From Theristus sp. LFF4_11 (taxonomy: Eukaryota > Nematoda > Chromadorea > Monhysterida > Xyalidae): a stretch of DNA of 64,000 bases. Below the pieces are notes generated by a model, which ran no database searches, was not told the origin of the DNA, and saw only the letters and a program-made list of their open reading frames with translations. Position numbers and translations under genes: made by a program. The DNA is taken from positions 37,748 through 101,747 of the forward strand of contig JASANC010000952.1 in assembly GCA_030248135.1 (NCBI GenBank), given 5' to 3'. Shown one piece after another: positions 10,022 to 21,580 of this stretch (the stretch's first letter is position 1; each line of letters starts with the position of its first letter).

Positions 10022-13000
10022 ATGACCGACTACTATAGTGGTCTGGATTACGGTTACGGGTACGGTAATTTATATGACGATGGTCTCGCTATAACAGGTA
10101 TGGAAAATATTTTACCAACACGTTTTTTGTGTTAAAAACTGTCAGTAATGCTTATTTTTATGCCTGACTGCGCATGAATTCTGTTTCGCAAGTTGTTGTT
10201 TTTAAGATTACGGATACGATCAATACGATCCACCGACATACGATTACAATCCACCAGTGCTCGGAGGCTTCGTCACCACGGGCGATAATCCGAACAGACG
10301 AGGGGAATATTACACCCGTGCCACCACACAAGAGTAAATGTTGATGATTATAAATTTTTTTTAGATCCTGCGACTCAATGCGTGGAAAGGAAGTTAGTTT
10401 CAATCTTTATGTGGCAATTCAAATTCGCGTAACGTGACGTAGCCTCGGGATCACTTTTCCAATGTTGAATTCCCGCGTCATGCATGAAACTGTTTGCGCG
10501 CATTGAGTCTCGGGACGAAAATAAAAGATAATATATGATTCCGAAAAAGTCATCTGAATGTTTCGCACGTTATAATCAACATTTTATTAAGCAAAACCGT
10601 TTACTAATCTGCGTTAGATACGTGCCCCCACCAAGCGGCGAGTGGGAGACGACCAACCAGTCGCAGTTTGTGCCGAAAACCAGCCACGCTGAGCGCCCAG
10701 AGAAAGCGATCAATCCAGACCGCGTGTACACGCCAACAAACGTGCCATTCTACGGAGAGACGACAAACAGAGTGCGTATGTCATGTTTTGGTGCCGTCAT
10801 TGGGAACTATGGCAGCAGCGGTCACAAAAATGCATCAAGCCCATTGCTAACAATGGGCATTTGTCGTATTTGTGCACGGGGTTATAATTTTTATAATTGG
10901 CTGTGTTTCATTGTGATGAAAAACCAAACACAGACAGTGAGTGCTCTTAAAGCATACGTTCTTGCAGTCGGAGTACGGTCATAAGACAACGTTAAAGGCA
11001 GACAATCAGCGTGCAGCCAGTGACAGCGACTACGCCAGGACGGGCGACTTTGCGGACGCACGCACGTCGCAGGAATACGGACGTGAGCCGGGCGGCAGGC
11101 AACAGTCGTTCAAGCCTCAGGTACAGTGTCGCAGCTTCGTTCAAGCGGCAACCAAAAAGCTATCTTACATTGTCAAGAACACCAGATCATAAATTACAGT
11201 ATTGTATGACCTATTTTTTTAAACGTGTCCCACTGAAATGACGTCATGTGCCGAAAAACATGCGCTTATCGTTTACAGCAAACAGACTTTCCGTTTAGCC
11301 AATTTATTCCCATAAACAAATGGTGAATGTCGAATCCGTCACATCAAACTGAAATTTTAGTACCTGTACTTTGACAAACAGGCGTTTTTAAAGCAAATGA
11401 TGTCATTTTAGTCCGGACACGGTTGAATAAATCCACAATATAAAAATACGGAGGCATTTATTTGGTTACAGGAAGAATACCGCAACGACGTACCATTCTA
11501 CGGCGAAGCAAGCTCACGATCGGACTACCAGTGGAAAACGACCGACTACCAAAAGGAGAAGCCGTTCAAACCGGAGACTGATCCAACGCAATACAAGAGC
11601 ATTCCGTTTGATTCGCACACAACCGCTCGCGACGAGTACGGACCGAAACAGGCAGAAAGGCAAAAGAGTTACAAGTGAGTTACAAGTCAGCCTCGTGGCC
11701 TGGTGGTAGTGCGTTAGACTGTTGCCTCTGCGCTCGGGGGATCGAGCCCCGCCGAGGGGGTGTATAGGCACTTGATGACAGAGAAAACTCGATGGGCGCC
11801 CTACTCAATGGCGTTCTGTACGCTTCTCTGGGTTAGCCCTGGCTAAAAACATCGCCTAAAAATCCCACCACCAACAACAACAAGTGAGTAGCAATGAAAT
11901 GAACACGCAAACATAATGGCTACAACTTGGTTTTTATAAACGTGACTTCTTTGTTTCAACAGACCTCAAACGACCACGACTCCAGCGAACGAGCCATTTG
12001 CTGGCGAATCCACCGCGCGCGCCTCTTATCCGAAACACGACGTAAAACGCGAGAGAAGCTTCCGGCCGGATCCATCCAGCCGCGAACAACCGGGCGAATT
12101 TGACGCGAATACTACGAGTAGACAAGAATTTACTGGTATGTTAAAAAAAGAAAATTTTCTCCATTTTTGCTTTAGTTCAAAGTTTTATCAAATCCAATCA
12201 AAATCAACCAGAATCAAAAGTTTTAGTCTGAAAACACAGAAGTGAATTCCAGGTAAACAAGCGGAACGACAAAAATCGTACAAGCCAACCACAACCGGTT
12301 TGCAGACGGGAGATTTTGATCCGGTTACAACAAATCGAAAAGAGTACCCAGGTGTGTCACTCATACGTTAAAGTTTCGAGATCAATCAGTTTGTTGACCT
12401 TACAACAAACCACACGCACTTCAATCATGAATATGGTTTGTCAGTTTGTCAGGTTATCAAGCGGAACGGCAGAAATCATACAAGCCGACTGGTACCGGCC
12501 TGCAAACGGGCGACTTCGACGGCAACACCACAAATCGATCAGACTATCCGGGTAAACAAGGCGAGCGGGTGAAAGGCTATCGACCGGAGAATCAGCTGCA
12601 GCAGGGTGCAGGCGCTTTTGAAGGCGAAACGTCCAGTCGCTCAACGTTCACACAAAAAAACGTCCAGCGAGCAAAACCGTTCGTTTCCATAATCAAATTC
12701 AGTTTTACTAAATTGTTAAAGAAGAAAATCAGCCTTCTTATCAACTCTTATCAACTCTTATCAACGTTCTTATCAACTTAAATCAACTAAACTACCGAAT
12801 TCCTTTCAGCTACAAGCCGAACGACGAAAATCGAATTCAATCCGGCGAATTCGACGCAAACACGTCGAATCGTTTAGATTATCCGGGTAGACAGGGTGAA
12901 CGTGTGAAAGGCTACAAACCCGAGCATCAGTTTGTTCAATCGGGCCAATTCGACGGCACATCATCAAACCGAGCGGACTACACTGGGCAAACGGTGCAGC

Positions 13001-16000
13001 GCGTCAAAGGCTATAAACCGCAAGAGACCGGCTTAGCTAGCGGACACTTTGAGGGAGAATCGTCAAACCGAGCGGATTATACGGGGAAACGCGCCGAGCG
13101 GGTGAGGGGATACAAGCCGGAGGAAACCGCAGTGAGTTCGGGCGCTTTCGACGGCAACACCACAACCAGAATGGACTACCCCGGAAAACAGGTGGAACGA
13201 GTCAAGGGCTACAAGCCAAACGAAACTGCAGTTAGTGGTGGTGAATTCGACGGGAATACGACCACCCGTGTGGACTATCCCGGAAAACAAGGCGAGCGAG
13301 TTCGCGGTTATAAACCGAATGAGACTCCAATCAGTGGTGGCGAGTTTGACAGCAACACCACAACGCGGCAAGACTATCCCGCGAAAAAGGGGGAGCGCGT
13401 GAAGGGGTACAAACCAACGGAAACGGCGGTTAGTGGCGGCGACTTCGATGGCAATACCACCACTAGAGTTGATTACCCTGGAAGGCAAGGTGAACGGGTT
13501 CAAGGTTATAAACCAACCGAGAATTTAGCGCAATCCGGCGAATTTGACTCACAAACATCAAATAGAGCGGATTTCACTGGGAGGCGCGGCGAAAAAGTGA
13601 AAGGGTACAAACCGACTGAAAGCCCCGTTACGGGCGGGGACTTTGATGGAAACACTTCGAATAAACTTGATTATGACCGCAAATCGGGAGAGCGTGCGCA
13701 ACCATTTCGACCGTCGAATGAAGCCTACCAGGGAGGCGACTTTGACGGGAACACAGTGAACAAACTCGACTACACGGGGAAGAAAGCAGACCGCGTCAAA
13801 GGCTATCGACCCCAAGAAGCGGCAATATCTGGCGGTGACTTTGATGGAAACACTTCGAATAAACTTGATTATGACCGCAAATCGGGAGAGCGTGCGCAAC
13901 CATTTCGACCGTCGAATGAAGCCTACCAGGGAGGCGACTTTGACGGGAACACAGTGAACAAACTCGACTACACGGGGAAGAAAGCCGACCGCGTCAAAGG
14001 CTATCGACCCCAAGAAGCGGCAATATCTGGCGGTGACTTTGATGGAAACACTTCGAATAAACTTGATTATGACCGCAAATCGGGAGAGCGTGCGCAACCA
14101 TTTCGACCGTCGAATGAAGCCTACCAGGGAGGCGACTTTGACGGGAACACAGTGAACAAACTCGACTACACGGGGAAGAAAGCAGACCGCGTCAAAGGCT
14201 ATCGACCGCAAGAAGCTGCAATATCAGGTGGCGATTTTGATGGAAACACTTCGAATAAACTTGATTATGACCGCAAATCGGGAGAGCGTGCGCAACCATT
14301 TCGACCGTCGAATGAAGCCTACCAAGGAGGAGACTTTGATGGGAACACAGTGAATAAACTCGACTACACGGGGAAGAAAGCAGATCGTGTCAAAGGCTAT
14401 CGACCCCAAGAAGCTGCATTATCTGGCGGTGACTTTGATGGAAACACTTCAAATAAACTTGATTATGACCGCAAATCGGGAGAGCGTGCGCAACCATTTC
14501 GACCGTCGAATGAAGCCTACCAAGGAGGAGACTTTGATGGGAACACAGTGAATAAACTCGACTACACGGGGAAGAAAGCAGACCGGGTCAAAGGCTATCG
14601 GCCCCAAGAAGCCGCAATATCTGGCGGTGACTTTGATGGAAACACTTCGAATAAAATGGATTACACAAGAAAGTCAGCTGATAGGGCAAAACCGTATCGG
14701 CCGTCAAACGAAGCATACCAAGGGGGTGATTTCGATGGAAACACTGTGAATAAAATGGACTACACTGGACAGCGTGGCGAGCGAGTGAAGGGCTATCGGC
14801 CGCAAGAGGCGCCAGTGAGTGGCGGCGACTTTGACGGCACAACTGTGAACAAATCGGATTTTACGAAGAAACGAGGCGAACGAGCGCAAGCGTTTCGTCC
14901 GTCGAATGAAGCTTATCAAGGCGGAGAGTTCGACGGGAACACCGTCAACAAGCAGGACTACACTCGCAAGGACGGTCGAAGATCGCCCGCCTATCGGCCG
15001 CAAGAGACCGGCTTGCACTCGGGCGATTTCGACGGTACAACGGTGAACAAACTCGATTACACGCAGAAGCGAGGCGAGCGCAGTCAACCGTACCGGCCGT
15101 CGAATGACGCGTATCAAGGCGGCGACTTTGATGGAACGACCACGAACAAATCGGATTACACGCTGAAGCAGGGCGAGCGAACGCACGCGGTTCGACCGAA
15201 CGAGCAGGTCTGTGTGGACACAAGAGTGAACCGCCACAATTTTCGTGTATGATCTTTTTTATTTTAAAACGTGTTGCAACATGCGTTTGCACGCACAGAT
15301 TAGAAAAATGTTTCATGGCTGTGCGGCAATTTGAAATCAGCAAAACTTAACGTATTATGACGGCAGCAAGAAAGGGTAAGAAAAAACGAATCAGAATCTT
15401 TTCTCACCAAATAGATTTATTTTATTTGATATTCGAACTAACGTTCGAGCGCGAAACAGCTTTTTAGCTGTGCGGCTTTTCCACAGATCACTCAACATTA
15501 CTCCGCCTTTTTCGCACGAAAAGATAACAATTTGTTTGCTTCAACATTTTTAGGTTTATACTGGTGGCGACTTTGACGGAACGACCGTAAATAAATCCGA
15601 TTATACGCAAAAAGAGAGCGAGCGAACGCAAACATTTCGCCCGCAAGAGACGTCCGTTCGTAGAGGCGACTTCGATGGAAATACCGTGAATCGCCTGCAC
15701 TACACACGTAAAGACGGAGAACGTTCGCATTCGTACAAGCCAACGGACGCGGCGTACCAAGGTGGCGACTTTGATGGCAACACTGTGAATCGCACCGATT
15801 ACACAAAGAAGGTATTGTAGATTCATTCGAACGTGTCGAACTTTAATGACGTCATTTGCTTTTAAACCAGTTTCATGCACAGGCACCTGAGTTTTCAGTT
15901 CATTTCATTCCATTCGCGTACATGTTTTCACGTGTATAGATCAGCTAAACTTCGCTGTGCGGATGTTTCAGACAACAGAACAACTGAAGCGCGTGTTTCA

Positions 16001-17759
16001 AATCACATGACGTCATTGAGGACGAGACACGTTTGAAAAATAAGCTGTACCTCAAAGCAGAATACTTCAAGCGCGTTTTCAGTTTTTTTAATTTTTAAAA
16101 ATTGAAACAGTTTGTTCGTTCGAAAAACAAATTGACCAAGAAAACAAACGTTGGTGTTCAACATCAGGACAGCGAACGAGTACGTGCCTATCGTCCACAC
16201 GAGAGTCCGGTGCGCGGGGGCGACTTCGACGGGACGACGGTGAACCGTCAGGATTACACGGGCAAACATGGTGACCGATCGGAGCGATTTCGCCCGGTGG
16301 AACATCGAGTGACCGGCGGCGATTTCGACAGCAACACCGTGAACCGCACCGATTACACGCGCAAAAGTGGCGCTCGATCACCGAGTTTCAAGCCGCAAGA
16401 GCCAGCATACAGGTACGCGACTGTGCCGATCATACCCGCGCGACGGTGTGGGGTACCGATGTGCGCAGCCTTAAACCGGTGTGCTGCCCCGCAAGAACAA
16501 ACTTTGCGGGCTTTGCTTCATTGCACCGGCTGCCTTGCAAATGGTGCACAGCCCTCAAAATGGTGCACAGCCATCGAACCGGTGTCGCCAAAATGCCACC
16601 GCAAAAATTTCTTGCGGGCTGCACACTGGTTTTGAGGGCTGGGCACAGTGGTACCCCACACCGTCGCACGGGTATGGTGCCGATTATGAGCTTATGTGAA
16701 CGACGCGATGACTATATGTATTCATGGACATTGGACATAGCACTATCCCACAGTATGTTTGCTTAAACCTGTTAAGACTTAAAACAAGTCAGTTTTGTCG
16801 CAGAATGCAGAGCATGCAAAACTACAATTACAGTGAGAAGAGCGAATGTTTTGAGTTTGGTGAAATCAAACACCCATGGGACTAAATATGTTTTCTTGCA
16901 ACTCCGATCCGGTTCTTTCATCCTTCGCGAGCTCTGTATTCTGCGAAAAAAGGGACAGGTTTAAACGAACATACTGTATGAACTCAAGCAACTGCAACCA
17001 GGGTTTTTAATGTTCCATTATTGAATGACCTGTAATGCAACGAACTGCAATTCACAGCGGTGGTGACTTTGACGGCAATACCGTGAATCGTCTCGACTAC
17101 ACACGCAAGCAGACTGACCGTACGCACGCGTACAAGCCCGTTGGTCGTCATATAAATGACGGCGACTTCGACGGATTGACAACGAATGCAAAAGATTATA
17201 CAAAGAAAGACGTGAAACACTGCGAGGCCGAGAAGTTTCTGCGCAAAGTTGGCCCGTAAGTGTGGTCAGAAGTTTAGGCAGATGTTCGAACCTATACAGG
17301 TATTCTCAATTTTGTAGGTTCTGCGACTCAATGGCCTTGCAGACGTACACTGTAGAAAGGAAACTAGTTTCAATCGTTATGTGGCAATTCAAAGTCGCCT
17401 AAGTGACTCGGTGCTAGTTGGGTGACCGGATCAATTTGCCGGTTTTGAATTCCCGCGTCCTGCATGCAACTGTTTACCTATCTATGCGCGCATTGAGTCT
17501 TGGGACCAAAATAAACGATCGTACCATTGTTGAGGAGTGACTTTTTCTAATAATACTGTACCTCCTTTTTTTCAAAACTAGGACATTGGCACCACTGTAA
17601 ATTAGCAATTAGTACTCATTACGGATGCCACAGGAACTGGCATAAAATTCAGCATATTGCAGGCCTAAAAACTTCGACGTTGTGCCTCGCAATGGACACA
17701 AGTATTATCGACCAAAAAGTAAAGAGCAAGAAAATCGACAGATCACGCCAGTCGGCTAG
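10022..17759 (+). CDS. SAXO-like microtubule-stabilising repeat protein
   Basis: Thirteen exons give 1468 aa with every junction in frame: 10022-10097, 10207-10333, 10618-10771, 10968-11120, 11472-11674, 11963-12135, 12253-12351, 12453-12678, 12810-15207, 15554-15811, 16168-16412, 17058-17255, 17663-17759. After a Tyr/Gly-rich N-terminus there are a few loose repeats (VPFYGETTNR, IPFDSHTTARDEYGPK), then about 35 copies of a 33-residue unit around GGDFDGNTTNRLDYPGK...ERVKGYKP. The motif (hydrophobic-x-x-x-TTxxxDY, then K/R-rich, then YxP) is like the Mn repeats of SAXO/FAM154 proteins, which bind and stabilise ciliary or axonemal microtubules. Human SAXO1 is about one third this length. The C-terminus is unique (PKNFDVVPRNGHKYYRPKSK). 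Exon 9 alone codes 799 residues. The SAXO link is by motif; function in cilia or sperm is inferred. Confidence 0.75.
10364..10532 (+). mobile_element. Repeat family D copy
   Basis: Contains CTGCGACTCAATGCG, TTCAATCTTTATGTGGCAAT, GAATTCCCGCGTCATGCATG and GCGCATTGAGTCTCGGGAC. Located in intron 2 of the SAXO-like gene. Confidence 0.8.
11205..11443. mobile_element. Repeat family C copy
   Basis: Same start (ATGACCTATTTTTTTAAACG) and end (GAATAAATCCACAATATAA) as the copy at 6640, in intron 4 of the SAXO-like gene. Confidence 0.82.
11690..11884 (+). mobile_element. tRNA-derived SINE
   Basis: The head reads like a tRNA: GCCTCGTGGCCTGGTGGTAG (A box) and GGGGGATCGAGCCCC (B box). A tRNA-unrelated body follows (GATGGGCGCCCTACTC, then GTTAGCCCTGGCTAAAAAC) and the tail is (CAA)n. 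Located in intron 5 of the SAXO-like gene. Confidence 0.9.
13648..14637 (+). repeat. Five 198-bp coding tandem repeats
   Basis: Within exon 9 of the SAXO-like gene the 198-bp unit (66 aa, two 33-aa half units) starts at 13648, 13846, 14044, 14242 and 14440. The copies differ at only a few positions, while the flanking repeats are diverged. This indicates recent expansion or gene conversion. Confidence 0.93.
16431..16678. mobile_element. MITE family B copy
   Basis: Hairpin element starting 18 bp after the exon 11 donor of the SAXO-like gene. The ends are CATACCCGCGCGACGGTGTG and its complement. Confidence 0.88.
17321..17525 (+). mobile_element. Repeat family D copy
   Basis: Shares TCTGCGACTCAATG, GGAAACTAGTTTCAATC, GAATTCCCGCGTCCTGCATG and GGGACCAAAATAAA with other copies. 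Last intron of the SAXO-like gene. Confidence 0.82.
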
Positions 17760-18402
17760 TAAACCATGCTGGACTGAACTGATTTTGGTTTTTGCTATTT
17801 ATTAACGTTTTGTACGATTTGGTTCACAAAAATTGCTTGGTGAAAAACTACCTGGCACTACACGTTTTATGAAACCTCCACGTATTCTTCCGTCAATTTT
17901 TGTGTGTTGACCAGAATTGCTTTCTTAAAATATTTTGTTAGAGTTCCCATTTGAATAAAAGAACATTTGCGTTAGAAACCAACGTATTATTGTTTGCTGT
18001 GAGGACACAATAACTAAAAATAGTCACGAATTGGTTTTGGTACAATAATAAGTGATGAGAAAGCGCGGCAACCTACACAAATAACACGTTTTGAACTGGC
18101 GTTCATTTTTTATTATTATTTGCTCATGTTTAAACACTCTTGCCTAAACTTGTTAGATATGTCATGTGTTGGTGCAATCATCAAAGTAATGTAATTTTTA
18201 ACACGCAGCACGTCTTGCCCCCGCACATACATACTTATTTCAAAATGCTTGTTGAAAACGCACCAAGTGACTATATTTTGCTTTTCATTTGTCTGCATGC
18301 CAACAACAGACGCGTATTCTCGCGCACATGCATGCACACAAGGCGACAGCGAGCGAGTTGAGCAGCCCGGCGGTGTCACGCGTGCTCAGATGAACGCCGA
18401 TC
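17760..18402. other. Spacer between SAXO-like and cystine-knot genes
   Basis: AT-rich, no gene seen. It contains an AATAAA at about 17955 that could end the SAXO-like transcript. Confidence 0.5.
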
Positions 18403-21400
18403 ATGCGATTACCGAAGTGCCCGAGTATCACCGGTCTTGCGACCGTTCTTTTGCACGCCACTGCGCTGGTCGTCGCGCAACCGAATCCAATTCGCGCAAT
18501 TGGAGGACCGCCCGCTCAAAAAACTTCTCACGAGCGAAGCACAGGCTCCGCGGAGCGCGCGGCCGAGACGGGCGCGCTGATTCGTGGCGGCGGCGAAGCG
18601 GCTGGCGACATTCGTGACGTCATCAGTGGCGTGTGGCAGCGTGTTGGCGGCCTGCTTGGTGGGCCTCGCCAGGGAGCGACGCCAAGTGGTAGGACCTATT
18701 TTTTAAACCTGTCCCACTGAAATGACGCCATGTGCCGCAAAACATGCGCTTGCTGTTCACAGCAAACCAGACTTTCCGTTTAGCCGGTTTCTTCCGGCAA
18801 ACAAATGGTGAATGTCGGATCAGTCACACCAAACTGAAATTTTAGTGCTTGTACTTTGACAAAACGAGCGTTTTTAAAGCAAATGACGTCATTTTAGTCC
18901 GGACACGTTTGAATAAATCCACAATACATATTTGTCTTGTGTGATCCACTGTTTCGCTGATGTTTCAGCCAGACATGACGTCCGTCTGAGCTGGTCATCA
19001 TTTTTTTATTGGGCTAGCCCAGGTCTTGTCGTACTGACGAGCCTGGGCGGCCGCGGTATGCGCTTCACCAGGCGAAACCGCAAGAAACCAGTGCTTGCAC
19101 GTTGTAATGATTCAGATGACGCCAGCTACAATGCTATACCACAGGTGCTCGTTGAGAATCCACCAAATTCCTTACGTTCATTTAGCGCGAGACATCGACG
19201 GACAAACGGGTAATAGTCAAGGAAAGAGTCAAGAGGCGTTTGGGGAGGAACGCGTAGATTTCTCTGGCGAAGGCAGTGCGGCAATTCCAACTGCTGGGAC
19301 TGACAAAGAAGCGAAACCACAAGTCAACCGACTTGTGCTGCGACAAAGCACCGGAAATGTACGTTTCCATGCACGTTCCCAGATGCACAGATAACCGATA
19401 CACAGATTTTTTCTGAATCCCGTTCCCAGGGGTGCCGAGCGTGAGGAGCCGACCAATCAGCGAGTTGCATATATTAGCCAGATAGACTGTATATGAACAA
19501 GAAAGAATACGAAAAATCAAAATCGCTTCTGATCGCTTTGCAATGTCACTACTGCAGTGCATTCCGAATCCGCGTCAGCCGCGCCGATGCATCTACTACG
19601 ACAAGCGCTGGCAAGCGGCAACACTCGTCGAAGCGATACTGAACTTCCCGGACTTGACCAACGAGAACGTCATCGACGCACTTCCACCAGAAGAGGACTC
19701 GAGGCGCGGAAGAGTGAGCATGAGCACTCTATTGATCAATGACGTTCGAATATAGCGTAAAGTCTTGGATACAAGGTTTATCCCACATATGAGATCTCCC
19801 CTCAAAAGTGGGCGGAATGTCACACGGCGGGAAACCAAAAAATTCAAATTTTTTACTTGGTTGAAATCCCACCCCGTTTATAAGGCCCGGACTTTCTAAT
19901 CTTCGCTTCATAAGACCACCTTTCACAAAAAGGTTGTCACACAAAATCCATTTTTTCAGAAATTTTTGATTTCCAAAGTTATATAAGGAGACCTTATATG
20001 GAAGATTTTACGGTATTGATACACACAAAATTGCGGTTTTTCTGGAAACAACACTGTGTTTGCCCAGTGCGTCAGCGACGACTGCAGACGGTGCACACGC
20101 GAAATGGTCGGCATGCTTTATGACGCAAGTGGCGGTCGTTGGTTGACCGGACTGGCGAGGCAGCAGCTGCTGATCAAGCTTGATGCCGCTCGTCTGTCCT
20201 CCGGCCACTGTCGGCGTATCGCTCGACCGCAGAATCCGGCCGCGTCGCTGATGACCCAGCAGCACAATGCGACCGTCACGTAAGCGCTCACGCAGACAAT
20301 TGTTACGACATTGATCGGTCCTGGTATAATCTTACAGTAGAACCGAATAAATAAACCGAACAGTCCTTGTATTCTCCATCAAGGCGGGATCAGTCGTAGA
20401 CTAGGAGTTGTCTTTTTCAAGATGGCCAAGATTAAGATCCCAATCATGGGTGCAATGGACAAAGAACGAACAGATTAGCACGAAGAATCAATCAGCTAAA
20501 AGAAGACACGTCAAATTTGACACAAACAATTGGTTTCAGAACGTCTTTTTTCATTCAAATTTCGCGCGCTCTTTTCACCCTGAAAATAGCTGCCTTGTTT
20601 ATCCGACCATTTCGTACATATGTACGAGCTGCTGAATCTAATTCTAGAGGCACGATATTATTCCCTCTGCAGGTACGCTAAGAACTGTCTCCGTAGCGTT
20701 GGTCTGTTGAGAGCCGGTTCCTCCAGAGCCACCCCGGGCTCCTCCAGTCGCAGCATCCCATTCAGATCTCGTTCACGCGGAAAACGAACAGTTGTACTGG
20801 AGCAAGCATCTATAGGTTTGTACACCGTAAATGGCATCTGTCTGCTGTCACATTGAAGCAATTAAGTAGCATTCATGAACTATTCATAGCATCTTTTAAC
20901 ACAGCTATGCGTCACTTAATACTGCTTCATGAATGCGCCTTTACGCGCATTCATAGTGGTGTGAGCATCAATTGGTTGAAGAGCGAGCTGGGTTTTATTT
21001 TTTTTCAGGGCAACGGGCGAGATTGAAGTGTGTGCGCCGCGGTTATGCGGCAGACGAAGATTCAAAGCATGTCGGTCTGTGCACTCGATGTTGGGCGATA
21101 CGAAAACTTCCGTCGGAATATTTTCCGCGTTACATCAACGAACTAACGTGCATGTCTGAAGACGACGACGACGACAAAACGTGTTTCGCAGGTCAGCCCA
21201 AATGCCGCAATTTGTGGGCTTTTGTAAAAACTAATAAGTAAAAAAACAGTGCTAAATCGCATAAGTTTCATGGCCTTCCGCTCATTTTTCAGCAGAAAAT
21301 AACCCCAAATAAAAATGTGATTTTCTAAAATTAGCGCTTTTCAGACAATTATGTAACACTGTAAGGTTTGATAGTAAAACTACGCCATCTGCAACTGTAC

Positions 21401-21580
21401 AACGAACGCTGCTGGTTTTCTGCAGGCTATGGAACATGTCGTTCTCAAATGCGTCCCGTACAGCTGCAGAGGTGGGACGACTCCGTGAACGCAGTGATTG
21501 AGGAGACCCTGCCGGTGTCTTCGTGCTGTGACTGCGTCATGCCCGCCACGTCGCCGCTCATCGCCTTTATTCGAGTGTGA
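18403..21580 (+). CDS. Secreted cystine-knot precursor, Noggin/Trunk/Spaetzle-like
   Basis: Seven exons (18403-18688, 19186-19358, 19558-19713, 20068-20279, 20673-20815, 21009-21191, 21426-21580) join in frame to 435 aa. A signal peptide covers about residues 1-25 (hydrophobic ATVLLHATALVVA). A long, Gly/Ser-rich prodomain with two Cys clusters (CIPNPRQPRRC, CVSDDCRRC) ends in a furin-type site RSRGKR (314). The mature domain has C331, C348, C351, C371, C382, C389, C418, C419 and C421. LPSEYFPRYINELTC, a Gly-x-x-x-C segment, a Trp strand and a terminal SSCCDC match the Noggin/Trunk cystine knot (FWPRY...C...C...W...CxC) and resemble the PSCCKC end of Spaetzle. Such proteins are extracellular ligands or BMP antagonists. 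An acidic loop EDDDDDK lies between C371 and C382. Which of the three families it belongs to is open. Confidence 0.68.
18688..18928. mobile_element. Repeat family C copy at a splice donor
   Basis: The element start (GTAGGACCTATTTTTTAAAC) coincides with the 5' splice site of exon 1 of the cystine-knot gene. It ends GAATAAATCCACAATAC. Confidence 0.8.
18952..19090 (+). mobile_element. Repeat family F, diverged copy
   Basis: Contains TTTCGCTGATGTTTCAGCCAGAC and CTGACGAGCCTGGGCGGC...GCGGTATGCG...CAGGCGAAACCGCAAG, matching the copies at 45349 and 60187. Intron 1 of the cystine-knot gene. Confidence 0.6.
20868..20940. mobile_element. Short palindromic element, family E
   Basis: Contains TTTTAACACAGCTATGCGTC and TACTGCTTCATGAATGCGCC; intron 5 of the cystine-knot gene. 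Confidence 0.7.

Noticed and set aside
11695..11765. tRNA gene
   Set aside because: The A and B boxes are present, but the same head recurs with a common body and (CAA)n tail elsewhere, so it is a SINE head and not a functional tRNA gene.
13558..14409. Long minus-strand frames in SAXO exon 9
   Set aside because: They mirror the repeated coding sequence on the plus strand, which has matched splice phases and the DFDG motif.
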